NCBI GenBank assembly: GCA_036925085.1
Contig: JAUPFP010000004.1
Location: forward strand, 2,122,001-2,186,000
DNA from: Brachycybe producta
Lineage: Eukaryota > Arthropoda > Diplopoda > Playtdesmida > Andrognathidae
DNA length: 64,000 bases
Direction: 5' to 3'
The position numbers and the translations under genes were made by a program. Below are positions 48,750 through 63,700 of this stretch, one piece after another. The notes below the pieces were generated by a model. The model saw only the letters and a list, made by a program, of their open reading frames with translations, ran no database searches and was not told the DNA's origin. The first letter of the stretch is position 1. Each line of letters begins with the position of its first letter.

Positions 48750-51700
48750 TTGATTCTTGAGAGAGACAGACGAGGAGGAAGAGGAGGAGGATAAAGAAGG
48801 CGTAGAACTAAAGGAACCCGGTTTACGACGAGGAGACGTATCGTGACGAGCCTCAATCACCAATGACGATATAAACACTTCGGACGTGAGTCGTTCACAT
48901 GGTCTGTTTCCGTGCCTTTGACGACGATGTCCTTTAGACGACGACGACGACGATGACCTTTCGGTGTCGTGCGAGGCCACAATGAACGCCAGTTGTGCTT
49001 CTTTTGATTGTACACAAGTCACATCGGGTGGAGGCAAAGACGACGAATGCGATAATTCTAACTCATAATCTGGTGTGATAGTGCCCGATGTTAGCTCTCC
49101 AACAACTGCACTTTCCGTTGCTAAATCGGTATCTGTCAGTTCAGATTCACTGAAAGCTAACGTTAGACCTTCTTCGCTCTGCAATGTTTCGCAACTATCG
49201 GTCATTCCCGTCATTTTATCAGTTGAAAACGTTTCTATGGAATTGTCTTTTTGCAAAGTAACACTATCGTCTTCATTCAGTTGCTCGAGAGACGTTGAAA
49301 AATATCCGGCCGAAAACGATGCGTCAGAATCAGCTTGAGTTTCATCATCAACTGGAACGGCTCCTTTGCTTCTAGTGTCAAAACCTAGCAGCAACAATTG
49401 TTTATCGCCTTCATCAATGTCTATTTCCCTTATAATGTCAGGCGATGAAATCTTCCTGAGTGGCCCTTCTACTGTAGTGCACACCATTTCGGTAACTTCC
49501 AACGGCTTCGTAGCAGTCTGTCCTTTCCGTTCAACACTCGAACTCACATCAACATCCCTGTTTTGCTTTGAAATAACATTTGACATATCTGAAAGTAAAT
49601 CTAAACCTTTTGGACTCATTTCTAAATTTGAAATTTTCTCAACAGATATTTGAACAACTTCTCTGATAACTTGGGAAGAGGTTACTCGACTTGCTTCAAC
49701 ACTTTTTGGTGTAAAGCAATCAGAAACTTGAAAACTGTGCTCCGTAAAAGTTAGCCTTTTAGAAAGTGCATCAGATAAACTTTCTTTTTTTGAATCAACA
49801 TAGGATGTAGACTCGCTAACGGGAATTGTTATAGATGTTGTCAAAATCGGTGTCTTCCTCGAAAAAGTTAAATTTTTCGTTACAAAATGTTTCGAAGGAT
49901 GGCCATTTGTTTCTACTTGAATCTTCTCTTCGTCGGAAGAACCAACTTCTTCGAGCTCTTCGACAATAGCTTTGTCGTTCTGCGACCGAGCATCATATAG
50001 CGTACTAGTAGTAGTTTCCAATCTTCGATGAACATCATCATGATCATCATCAGCTAGCATTTCGTTATCGGACATAATATCTTCTTCGACATCGCTCAGA
50101 ATGTTTCGTCCGATTTCGGTTGTGTCTTGATCTTTCTCATCCTCGGAACTTTCAAGTTCTTCAATGTCTGTCAAAAACTCTTTAAACTTAATTATACCTG
50201 TTAACCGAGGTTTAAATGCATGTTTTGGCACAGAAACTGTAATATCCGATTCTTCGCGTTCTAATTCTTCACTTTTTATGCTGCGAGACACAAGAGACGA
50301 ACAATCATTGGTGGCAGCCGATTTAAGTACCTCACGTATCTTCGCAATGGCCAATTCTCGAACGGTGGTATCTTCGGCAGTTTCCGGAACATCAGCAACA
50401 GCATCTAGATTCATTTCAGATGTGACGGCTATGTCAGTCCCTCCGGTAGTATGTCCTACAGAAGAAACAACCTTCTCGGTAACAATTGCCATGGACGAAG
50501 TACTCACTACATCGGGCAAAAATCCCTTATCGACTGTTTTTGACGATAACGATAAGGTTAACGCTCGTGGAACCTCAACCGTCCCCTTATCTGGAATGAA
50601 ATCAGTGATAGAAGTGGTCTCCGATACTATCGCAGAGTTGTCTCCTTCAATTTCGATCTTGCCCGTCAAAGGTTTAGTGCCACTCGAAGAAACGACAATT
50701 TGTCCACTATCCAAAATTTGAGAAACAGAAACGTCAACAACAGACACCTGCACTAACTCCGAAGAAACAATCATTTTATCAGATGGTACAGTGTGTAAAA
50801 CAGGTTCCAGTCGCATTTTCTCACGAGTAGGAGTAATTACAGTGACTTCCAAAATTGGAGAAAATTCTTGTTCAATAATAATTTCCTGCACTTCAAATAC
50901 TGGAGACTCTTTAGAAAAAATCGTAAAATGAATGTCAGCCACAGGACCACTGCTAGCTTTAGACTCGTGTTGCTCTAGCGTATCTTTTCCACTTAGAACT
51001 GTTTTAATTTCGCTAATAGGAGAAAGTTGTTTTTGAACATCTTGTTTTTCTAAATTATCATTTGAAGCCAACAGATTTTTTTCTTCCTTTCCAACTGCGG
51101 TACAAGGTACAGGAATACTAGATACAACATCAAATGAAGGAATTGCTTCTATTGAAATATCTACACTCTGTGCACAAACTCTTGGAGTTTCCAAAACAAC
51201 CGAAGTTGCTCTTTCAATAAAAAAGTCAATTTCTTTCGAGACTAAATCTTCTCGGCTAGTAGACTCTGTACAAACATTTTGTGACGTAACTTTAAAAGAT
51301 TCTTTTTCAATAGGAGAAATTTTGTGGAGATCATCATCAGTCTGATCAACAATATTTTCATGATTTACACTTGAAAAAGTTTCCTGTTCATTTGAAAGAG
51401 CTGGAGAAACTACCAAAGGAATGAAATCTTTCAAAACTCCTTTAATAAACGAACTTATACCATGTTCTAGATCAGATTTTGGCAAACTTTCCTCGAAATC
51501 AGTAACTTCTTCCACATTCTGCTCATGAGGCAATCTTGATGTTTTTGAAGAAACGCCTGAACTAAAAGGAATCATAGTGGAATCACCATCAACTGACAAA
51601 ACAGGAGTATCTTTTGAAATAACATCCTTAATTTCATCATTGGAAATATTAGATACAGAGTCAGAAAAACTTTTCATAAAAACCTTTTTATTAATAAATT

Positions 51701-54700
51701 CTTCTTGAACTTCTGGAGAAACGTTAGGTGATGCGACAGAACTAACCGGAGTTTCTGAAAAAATCGGACAAACTGCTAATGGAATCAAATTCTTTAAAAC
51801 TACTTTTACATCTACAACAGATGAAACCGCATCAGAAGTGGTTGGAGAATTACATAAATCTGTTGCTTCCTTTCCAACTACATTCTGAGTGGAAGAAATA
51901 TCTTCAGAGACACCTGAATCTGTTAATGGCGCTTCCATATCAATAGTAGTTTTTTCTGCTGGAGTAATTAGCAATTTATCTTCAGTAATTGCAACTGAAA
52001 TTTCAACCTTCTCAGAAGGTTTTTGGGAAGTAGAAAATTCCTCAGAAGGCAATTTATCTACAGTAATTATAACTGGAGGTTCTACCTTTTCATTTAATAC
52101 AAGAATTGGGGAGATTACTTTAGCAAAAATTAATGCAGTTATTGGAGCCTCCTTATCAACAGCAACAATTTCTACTGGGAAAGCCGGCAACTTCCTTTCA
52201 GTAACTGAAACTGGAGGTTCAATTTCCTCGGTTAATTTGTCTGTTGGCGATTCCTTATCACCAGTAACGATTTCTGGTGGAGAGGGTGGAAATTTTTTTT
52301 CTATAATTGTGACCGGCTTTTCAACCTTCTGAAAAACTTCTTGAGATGGTGAAACTTCCTTAGGGGCAACTAGATCAACTAATGGGGCCTCCTTCTTCAC
52401 ATCAACAACTATATCTGCAAGAGAAATTGGCAACTTCTTTTCAGTAATTGCAACTGGAGGTTCAACCTTCTCAGATATTTCATGAGTTGGAGATTCCTTA
52501 TCTACAGCAACACTTTCTGCAAGGGAAGGTAGCAATTTCCCTTCAGTAATTGTGATCGGCATTTCAACCTCCTCAACAGCTTTTTGAGATGGTGAAAGTT
52601 CTTTCAGGGCAACTACATCAACTAATGGGGCCTCCTTCATCACATCAACAACTATATCTGCAGGAGAAATTGGCAACTTCTTTTCAGTAATTGCAGCTGG
52701 AGGTTCAACCTTCTCAGTTATTTCATGAGTTGGAGATCCCTTATCTAAAGCAACAATTTCTTTCAGGAATGGTGGCAATTTCACTTCAGTAACTGTTACT
52801 GGAATCTGTAAATCCTCAACAGTTTTTTGAGATGGAGATAGTTCTTTCAGGGCAACTACATCAACTAATGGGGGGTCCTTCTTCACATCAACAACTACAT
52901 CTGCAGGAAAAATTGGCAACTTCATTTTAGTAATTGCAACTGGAGGTTCAACCTTCTCAGTTATTTCATGAGTTGGAGATTCCTTATCTACAGCAACAAG
53001 TTCTTTCGGGGATGGTGGCAATTTCACTTCAGTAACTGTTACTGGCATATGTAAATACTCAACAGTTTTTTGAGATGGTGAAAGTTCTTTCAGGGCAACT
53101 AGATCAACTAATGGGGCCTCCTTCTTCACATCAACAACTATATCTGCAGGAGAAATTGGCAACTTCTTTTCAATAATTGCAACTGGAGGTTCAACCTTCT
53201 CAGTTATTTCATGAGTTGGAGATTCCTTATCTACAGCAACAATTTCTTTCAGGGATGGTGGCAATTTCACTTCAGTAATTGTGACTGGCATTTCAACCTC
53301 CTCAAAGGCTTTTTGAGATGGTGAAAGTTCTTTCAGGGCAACTACATCAACTAATGGAGCCTCCTTCTTCACATCAACAACTATATCTGCAGGAAAAATT
53401 GGCAACTTCTTTTCAGTAATTGCAACTGAAGGTTCAACATATTCAGTTATTACAAGAGTTGGAGATTCCTTATCTACAGCAACACTTTCTGAAAGGGAAG
53501 GTAGCAATTTCCCTTCAGTAATTGTGACTGGCATTTCAACCTCCTCAACAGCTTTTTGAGATGGTGAAAGTTCTTTCAGGGCAACTACATCAACTAATAA
53601 GGCATCCTTCTTCACATCAACAACTATATCTGCAGGAGAAATTGGCAACTTCTTTTCAGTAATTGCAACTCGAGGTTCAACCTTCTCAGTTATTTCATGA
53701 GTTGGAGATTCCTTATCTACAGCAACAATTACTGCAAGGGAAGGTGGAAATTTCCCTTCAGTAATTGTGACTGGCATTTCAACCTCCTCAACGGCTTTTT
53801 GAGATGGTGAAAGTTCTTTCAGGGCAACTACATCAACTAATGGGGTCTCCTTCTTCACATCAACAACTATATCTGCAGGAGAAATTGGCAACTTCTTTTC
53901 AGTAATTGCAACTGGAGGTTCAACATTCTCAGTTATTACAAGAGTTGGAGATTCCTTATCTACAGCAACACTTTCTGCAAGGGAAGGTAGCAATTTCCCT
54001 TCAGTAATTGTGATCGGCATTTCAACCTCCTCAACAGCTTTTTGAGATGGTAAAAGTTCTTTCAGGGCAACTACATCAACTAATAAGGCATCCTTCTTCA
54101 CATCAACAACTATATCTGCAGGAGAAATTGGCAACTTCTTTTCAGTAATTGCAACTGGAGGTTCAACCTTCTCAGTTATTTCATGAGTTGGAGATTCCTT
54201 ATCTACAGCAACAATTACTGCAAGGGAAGGTGGAAATTTCCCTTCAGTAATTGTGACTGGCATTTCAACCTCCTCAACGGCTTTTTGAGATGGTGAAAGT
54301 TCTTTCAGGGCAACTACATCAACTAATGGGGCCTCCATCTTCACATCAACAACTATATCTGCAGGAGAAATTGGCAACTTCTTTTCAGTAATTGCAACTG
54401 GAGGTTCAACATTCTCAGTTATTTCATGAGTTGGAGATTCCTTATCTACAGCAACAATTACTGCAAGGGAAGGTGGAAATTTCCCTTCAGTAATTGTGAC
54501 TAGCATTTCAACCTCCTCAACAGCTTTTTGAGATGGTGAAAGTTCTTTCAGGGCAACTACATCAACTAATGGGGCCTCCTTCATCACATCAACAACTATA
54601 TCTGCAGGAGAAATTGGCAACTTCTTTTCAGTAATTGCAACTGGAGGTTCAACCTTCTCAGTTATTTCATGAGTTGGAGATCCCTTATCTAAAGCAATAA

Positions 54701-57700
54701 TTTCTTTCAGGAATGGTGGCAATTTCACTTCAGTAACTGTTACTGGAATCTGTAAATCCTCAACAGTTTTTTGAGATGGAGATAGTTCTTTCAGGGCAAC
54801 TACATCAACTAATGGGGCCTCCTTCTTCACATCAACAACTACATCTGCAGGAGAAATTGGCAACTTCATTTCAGTAATTGCAACTGGAGGTTCAACCTTC
54901 TCAGTTATTTCATGAGTTGGAGATTCCTTATCTACAGCAACAAGTTCTTTCGGGGATGGTGGCAATTTCACTTCAGTAACTGTTACTGGCATATGTAAAT
55001 ACTCAACAATTTTTTGAGATGGTGAAAGTTCTTTCAGGGCAACTAGATCAACTAATGGGGCCTCCTTCTTCACATCAACAAATATATCTGCAGGAGAAAT
55101 TGGCAACTTCTTTTCAGTAATTGCAACTGGAGGTTCAACCTTCTCAGTTATTTCATGAGTTGGAGATTCCTTATCTACAGCAACAATTTCTGTAAGGTAA
55201 GGTGGCAATTTCCCTTCAGTAATAGTGACTGCCATTTCAACCTCCTCAAAGGCTTTTTGAGATGGTGAAAGTTCTTTCAGGGCAACTACATCAACTAATG
55301 GGGCCTCCTTCTTCACATCAACAACTATATCTGCAGGAAAAATTGGCAACTTCTTTTCAGTAATTGCAACTGAAGGTTCAACATATTCAGTTATTACAAG
55401 AGTTGGAGATTCCTTATCTACAGCAACACTTTCTGAAAGGGAAGGTAGCAATTTCCCTTCAGTAATTGTGACTGGCATTTCAACCTCCTCAACAGCTTTT
55501 TGAGATGGTGAAAGTTCTTTCAGGGCAACTACATCAACTAATAAGGCATCCTTCTTCACATCAACAACTATATCTGCAGGAGAAATTGGCAACTTCTTTT
55601 CAGTAATTGCAACTGGAGGTTCAACCTTCTCAGTTATTTCATGAGTTGGAGATTCCTTATCTACAGCAACAATTACTGCAAGGGAAGGTGGAAATTTCCC
55701 TTCAGTAATTGTGACTGGCATTTCAACCTCCTCAACGGCTTTTTGAGATGGTGAAAGTTCTTTCAGGGCAACTACATCAACTAATGGGGCCTCATTCTTC
55801 ACATCAACAACTATATCTGCAGGAGAAATTGGCAACTTCTTTTCAGTAATTGCAACTGGAGGTTCAACCTTCTCAGTTAATTCGTGAGTTGGAGATTCCT
55901 TACCAATAGCAACAAGTTCTGCTGGGGAAGTTGACAATTTCTTTTCAGTGATTGCAACTGAAGGTTCAGCATTCTCCATAAATTCATGAGTTGGAGATTC
56001 CTTACCAATAGCAACAAGTTCTGCTGGGGAAGTTGACAATTTCTTTTCAGTAATGGCAACTGAAGGTTCGGCTTTCTCTATGAATTCATGAGTTGGAGAT
56101 TCCTTATCAACAGCAACACAATCTCCTGGGGAAGTTAACAACTTCTTTTCAGTAACTGAAACTGGAGGTTCTACTTTCTCTGTTAATCTATCAGTTGGAG
56201 ATTTCTTATCTTCAGCAACAATTTCTGCCAGGACAGGTGGCAATTTCCCTTCAGTAATTTTGATTGGCATTTCAACCTCCTCAACAGCTTTCTGAGATGG
56301 TGAAAGTTCTTTCAGGGTAACAATATCAACTAATGGAGCCTCCTTCACATCACCAACTATTTCTGCAGGAGAAATTGGCAACTTCTCTTTACTAATTGCA
56401 ACTGGAGTTTCAACCTTCTCTGTCAATTTATGAGTTGGAGATTCCTTATCTACAGCAACAATTTCTTTCGGGGATGGTGGCAATTTCACTTCAGTAACTG
56501 TTACTGGCATCTGTAAATACTCAACAGTTTTTTGAGATGGTGAAAGTTCTTTCAGGGCAACTAGATCAACTAATGGGGCCTCCTTCTTCACATCAACAAC
56601 TATATCAGCAGGAGAAATTGGCAACTTCTTTTCAGTAATTGCAACTGGAGGTTCAACCTTTTCAGTAATTGCAACTGGAGGTTCAACCTTTTCAGTAATT
56701 GCAACTGGAGGTTCAACCTTTTCAGTAATTGCAACTGGAGGTTCAACCTTTTCAGTAATTGCAACTGGAGGTTCAACCTTTTCAGTAATTGCAACTGGAG
56801 GTTCAACCTTCTCAGTTATTTCATGAGTTGGAGATTCCTTATCTACAGCAACAATTTCTGCAAAAGAAGGTGGAAATTTCCCTTCAGTAATTGTGACTGG
56901 CATTTCAACCTCAACAGATTTTTGAGAAGGTGAAAGTTCTTTCAGGGAAACTACATCAACTAATGGAGATTCCTTCTTCACATCAACAACTATATCTGCA
57001 GGAGAAATTGGCAACTTCTTTTCAATAATTGCAACAGGAGGTTCAATCTTCTCAGGTATTTCATGAGTTGGAGATTCCTTATCTAAAGCAACACTTTCAG
57101 CAAGGGAAGGTAGCAATTTCCCTTCAGTAATTGTGACTGGCATTTCAACCTCCTCAACAGCTTTTTGAGATGGTGAAAGTTCTTTCAGGGCAACTACATC
57201 AACTAATGGAGCCTCCTTCTTCACATCAACAACTATATCTACAGGAGAAATTGGCAACTTCTTTTCTGTAATTGCAACTGGAGGTTCAACCTTCTCAGTT
57301 ATTTCATGAGTTGGAGATTCCTTATCTACAGCAACAATTTCTTTCAGGGATGGTGGCAATTTCACTTCAGTAATTGTGACTGGCATTTCAACCTCCTCAA
57401 CAGCTTTTTGAGATGGTGAAAGTTCTTTCATGGCAACTACATCAACCAATGGGGCCTCCTTCTTCACATCAACAACTATATCTGCAGGAGAAATTGGCAA
57501 CTTCTTTTCTGTAATTGCAACTGGAGGTTCAACTTTCTCAGTTATTTCATGAGTTGGAGATTCCTTATCTACAGCAACAATTTCTGCAAGGGAAGGTGAC
57601 AATTTCCCTTCAGTAATTGTGACTGGCATTTCAACCTCAACAAATTTTTGAGATGGTGAAAGTTCTTTCAGGGCAACTAGATCAACTAATGGGGCCTCCT

Positions 57701-60700
57701 TCTTCACATCAACAACTATATCTGCAGGAGACATTGGCAACTTCTTTTCAATAATTGCAACTGGAGGTTCAACCTTCTCAGTTATTTCATGAGTTTGAGA
57801 TTCCGTATCAACAGCAACAACTTCTGCAAGGGAAGGTGGCAATTTCCCTTTAGTAATTATGACTGGCATTTCAACATCCTCAACAGCTTTTTGAGAGGAT
57901 GAAAGTTCTTTCAGGGCAACTACATCAACTAATGGAGCCTCCTTCTTCACATCAACAACTATATCTACAGGAGAAATTGGCAACTTCTTTTCAGTAATTG
58001 CAACTGGAGGTTCAACCTTCTCAGTTATTTCATGAGTTGGAGATTCCTTATCTACAGCAACAATTTCTTTCAGATATGGTGGCAACTTCACTTCAGTAAT
58101 TGTGACTGGCATTTCAACTTCAACAGCTTTTTGAGATGGTGAAAGTTCTTTCAGGGCAACTACGTCAACTAATGGGGCCTCCTTCTTCACATCAACAACT
58201 ATATCTGCAGGAGAAATTGGCAACTTCTTTTCAGTAATTGCAACTGGAGGTTCAACCTTCTCAGCTATTTCATGAGTTGGAGATTCCTTATCTACTGCAA
58301 CAATTTCTTTCAGGGATGGTGGCAATTTCACTTCAGTAATTGTGACTGGCATTTCAACCTCCTCAACAGCTTTTTGAGATGGTGAAAGTTCTTTCAGGGC
58401 AACTACATCAACTAATGGGGCCTCCTCCTTCTTCACATAAACAACTATTTCTGCAGGAGAAATTGGCAACTTCTTTTCAGTAATTGCAACTGGAGGTTCA
58501 ACCTTCTCAGCTATTTCATGAGTTGGAGATTCTTTATCTACGGCAACAATTTCTGCAAGGGAAGGTGGCAATTTCCCTTCAGTAATTGTGACTGGCATTT
58601 CAACCTCAAAAGATTTTTGAGATGGTGAAAGTTCTTTCAGGGGAACTAGATCAACTAATGGGGCCTCCTTCTTCACATCAACAAATATATCTGCAGGAGA
58701 AATTGGCAACTTCTTTTCAATAATTGCAATTGGAGTTGCAACCTTCTCAGTTATTTCATGAGTTGGAGATTCCTTATCTACTGCAACAATTTCTTTCAGG
58801 GATGGTGGCAATTTCACTTCAGTAATTGTGACTGGCATTTCAACCTCCTCAACAGTTTTTTGAGATGGTGAAAGTTCTTTCAGGGCAACTACATCAACTA
58901 ATGGGGCCTCCTCCTTCTTCACATCAACAACTATTTCTGCAGGAAAAATTGGCAACTTCTTTTCAGTAATTGCAACTGGAGGTTCAACCTTCTCAGTTAT
59001 TTCATGAGTTGGAGATTCCTTATCTACAGCAACAATTTCTGCAAAAGAAGGTGGAAATCTCCCTTCAGTAATTGTGACTGGCATTTCAACCTCAACAGAT
59101 TTTTGAGATGGTGAAAGTTCTTTCCGGGCAACTACATCAACTAATGGAGATTCCTTCTTCACATCAACAACTATATCTGCAGGAGAAATTGGCAACTTCT
59201 TTTCAGTAATTGCAACTGGATGTTCAACCTTCTCAGTTATTTCATGAGTTGGAGATTCCTTATCAACAGCAACAATTTCTGCAAGTGAAGGTGGCAATTT
59301 CCCTTCAGTAATTATGACTGGCATTTCAACATCCTCAACAGCTTTTTGAGAGGGTGAAAGTTCTTTCAGGGCAACTACATCAACTAATGGGGCCTCCTTC
59401 TTCACATCAACAACTATATCTGCAGGAGAAATTGGCAACTTCTTTTCAGTAACTGCAACTGGAGGTTCAACCTTCTCAGTTATTTCATGAGTTGGAGATT
59501 CCTTATCTACAGCAACAATTTCTTTCAGGGATGGTGGCAATTTCACTTCAGTAATTGTGACTGGCATTTCAACCTCCTCAACAGCTTTTTGAGATGGTGA
59601 AAGTTCTTTCAGGGCAACTACATCAACTAATGGAGATTCCTTCTTCACATCAACAACTATATCCGCAGGAGAAATTGGCAACTTCTTTTCAGTAATTGCA
59701 ACTGGATGTTCAACCTTTTCAGTTATTTCATGAGTTGGAGATTCCTTATCGACAGCAACAATTTCTGCAAGTGAAGGTGGCAATTTCCCTTCAGTAATTA
59801 TGAGTGGCATTTCAACATCCTCAACAGCTTTTTGAGAGGGTGAAAGTTCTTTCAGGGCAACTACATCAACTAATGGGGCCTCCTTCTTCACATCAACAAC
59901 TATATCTGCAGGAGAAATTGGCAACTTCTTTTCAGTAATTGAAACTGGAGGTTCAACCTTCTCAGTTATTTCATGAGTTGGAGATTCCTTATCTACAGCA
60001 ACAATTTCTTTCAGAGATGGTGGCAATTTCACGTCAGTAATTGTGACTGGCATTTCAACCTCCTCAACAGCTTTTTGAGATGGTGAAAGTTCTTTCAGGG
60101 CAACTACATCAACTAATGGGGCCTCCTTCTTCACATTAACAACTATATCTGCAGGAGAAATTTGCAACTTCTTTTCAGTAATTGCAACTGGAGGTTCCAC
60201 CTGCTCAATAATTTCATGAGTTGGAGATTCCTTATCTACAGTAATAATTTCTGCAAGGGAAGGTGGCAATTTCCCTTCAGTAATTGTGACTGGCATTTCA
60301 ACATCCTCAACAACATTTTGAGATGGTGAAAGTTCTTTCAGGGCAACTACATCAACTAATGGGGCCTCCTTCTTCACATCAACAACTATATCTGCAGGAG
60401 AAATTGGCAACTTCTTTTCAGTAATTGCAACTGGAGGTTCAACCTTCTCAGTTATTTCATGAGTTGGAGATTCCTTATCTACAGCAACAATTTCTGCAAG
60501 AGAAGGTGGCAATTTCCCTTCAGTAATAGTGACTAGCATTTCAACCTCCTCAACAGCTTTTTGAGATGGTGAAAGTTCTTTCAGGGCAACTACATCAACT
60601 AATGGGGCCTCCTTCTTCACATCAACAACTATATCTGCAGGAGATATTGGCAACTTCTTTTCAATAATTGCAACTGGAGGTTCAACCTTCTCAGTTATTT

Positions 60701-63700
60701 CATGAGTTGGAGATTCCTTATCTACAGCAACAATTTCTGCAAGGGAAGGTGGCAATTTCCCTTCAGTAATTATGACTGGCATTTCAACATCCTCAACAGC
60801 TTTTTGAGAGGATGAAAGTTCTTTCAGGGCAACTACATCAACTAATGGGGCCTCCTTCTTCACATCAACAACTATATCTGCAGGATAAATTGGCAACTTC
60901 TTTTCAGTAATTGCAACTGGAGGTTCAACCTTCTCAGTTATTTCATGAGTTGGAGATTCCTTATCTACAGCAACAATTTCTGCAAGAGAAGGTGGCAATT
61001 TCCCTTCAGTAATAGTGACTAGCATTTCGACCTCCTCAACAGCTTTTTGAGATGGTGAAAGTTCTTTCAGGGCAACTACATCAACTAATGGGGCCTCCTT
61101 CTTCACATCAACAACAATATCTGCAGGAGAAATTGGCAACTTCTTTTCAGTAAATGCAACTGGAGGTTCAACCTTCTCAGCTATTTCATGAGTTGGAGAT
61201 TCCTTATCTACAGCAACAATTTCTGCAAGTGAAGGTGGCAATTTCCCTTCAGTAATTGTGACTAGCATTTCAACATCCTCAACAGCTTTTTGAGATGGTG
61301 AAAGTTCTTTCAGGGCAACTACATCAACTAATGGGGCCTCCTTCTTCACATCAACAACTATATCTGCAGGAGATATTGGCAACTTCTTTTCAATAATTGC
61401 AACTGGAGGTTCAACCTTCTCAGTTATTTCATGAGTTGGAGATTCCTTATCTACAGCAACAATTTCTGCAAGGGAAGGTGACAATTTCCCTTCAGTAATT
61501 GTGACTGGCATTTCAACCTCAACAGATTTTTGAGATGGTGAAAGTTCTTTCAGGGCAACTAGATCAACTAATGGGGCCTCCTTCTTCACATCAACAACTA
61601 TATCTGCAGGAGATATTGGCAACTTCTTTTCAATAATTGCAACTGGAGGTTCAACCTTCTCAGTTATTTCATGAGTTGGAGATTCCTTATCAACAGCAAC
61701 AATTTCTGCAAGGGAAGGTGGCAATTTCACTTCAGTAATCATGACTGGCATTTCAACATCCTCAACAGCTTTTTGAGAGTATGAAAGTTCTTTCAGGGCA
61801 ACTACATCAACTAATGGGGCCTCTTTCTTCACATCAACAACTATATCTGCAGGAGAAATTGGCAACTTCTTTTCAGTAATTGCAACTGCAGGTTCAACCT
61901 TCTCAGTTATTTCATGAGTTGGAGATTCCTTATCTACAGCAACATTTTCTTTCAGATATGGTGGCAACTTCACTTCAGTAATTGTGACTGGCATTTCAAC
62001 TTCAACAGCTTTTTGAGATGGTGAAAGTTCTTTCAGGGCAACTACATCAACTAATGGAGCCTCCTTCTTCACATCAACAACTATATCTACAGGAGAAATT
62101 GGCAACTTCTTTTCAGTAATTGCAACTGGAGATTCAACGTTCTCAGTTATTTCATGAGTTGGAGATTCCTCATCTACAGCAACAATTTCTTTCAGATATG
62201 GTGGCAACTTCACTTCAGTAATTGTGACTGGCATTTCAACTTCAACAGCTTTTTGAGATGCTGAAAGTTCTTTCAGGGCAACTATGTCAACTAATGGGGC
62301 CTCCTTCTTCACATCAACAACTATATCTGCAGGAGAAATTGGCAACTTCTTTTCAGTAATTGCAACTGGAGGTTCAACCTTCTCAGCTATTTCATGAGTT
62401 GGAGATTCCTTATCTACGGCAACAATTTCTGCAAGGAAGGTGGCAATTTCCCTTCAGTAATTGTGACTGGCATTTCAACCTCAAAAGATTTTTGAGATGG
62501 TGAAAGTTCTTTCAGGGGAACTTGATCAACTAATGGGGCCTCCTTCTTCACATCAACAAATATATCTGCAGGAGAAATTGGCAACTTCTTTTCAATAATT
62601 GCAACTGGAGGTTCAACCTTCTCAGTTATTTCATGAGTTGGAGATTCCTTATCTACAGCAACAATTTCTGCAAGGGAAGGTGGCAATTTCCCTTCAGTAA
62701 TTATGACTGGCATTTCAACATCCTCAACAGCTTTTTGAGAGGATGAAAGTTCTTTCAGGGCAACTACATCAACTAATGGGGCCTCCTTCTTCACATCAAC
62801 AACTATATCTGCAGGATAAATTGGCAACTTCTTTTCAGTAATTGCAACTGGAGGTTCAACCTTCTCAGTTATTTCATGAGTTGGAGATTCCTTATCTACA
62901 GCAACAATTTCTGCAAGAGAAGGTGGCAATTTCCCTTCAGTAATAGTGACTAGCATTTCGACCTCCTCAACAGCTTTTTGAGATGGTGAAAGTTCTTTCA
63001 GGGCAACTACATCAACTAATGGGGCCTCCTTCTTCACATCAACAACAATATCTGCAGGAGAAATTGGCAACTTCTTTTCAGTAAATGCAACTGGAGGTTC
63101 AACCTTCTCAGCTATTTCATGAGTTGGAGATTCCTTATCTACAGCAACAATTTCTGCAAGTGAAGGTGGCAATTTCCCTTCAGTAATTGTGACTAGCATT
63201 TCAACATCCTCAACAGCTTTTTGAGATGGTGAAAGTTCTTTCAGGGCAACTACATCAACTAATGGGGCCTCCTTCTTCACATCAACAACTATATCTGCAG
63301 GAGATATTGGCAACTTCTTTTCAATAATTGCAACTGGAGGTTCAACCTTCTCAGTTATTTCATGAGTTGGAGATTCCTTATCTACAGCAACAATTTCTGC
63401 AAAAGAAGGTGGAAATCTCCCTTCAGTAATTGTGACTGGCATTTCAACCACAACAGATTTTTGAGATGGTGAAAGTTCTTTCCGGGCAACTACATCAACT
63501 AATGGAGATTCCTTCTTCACATCAACAACTATATCTGCAGGAGAAATTGGCAACTTCTTTTCAGTAATTGCAACTGGATGTTCAACCTTCTCAGTTATTT
63601 CATGAGTTGGAGATTCCTTATCAACAGCAACAATTTCTGCAAGTGAAGGTGGCAATTTCCCTTCAGTAATTATGACTGGCATTTCAACATCCTCAACAGC

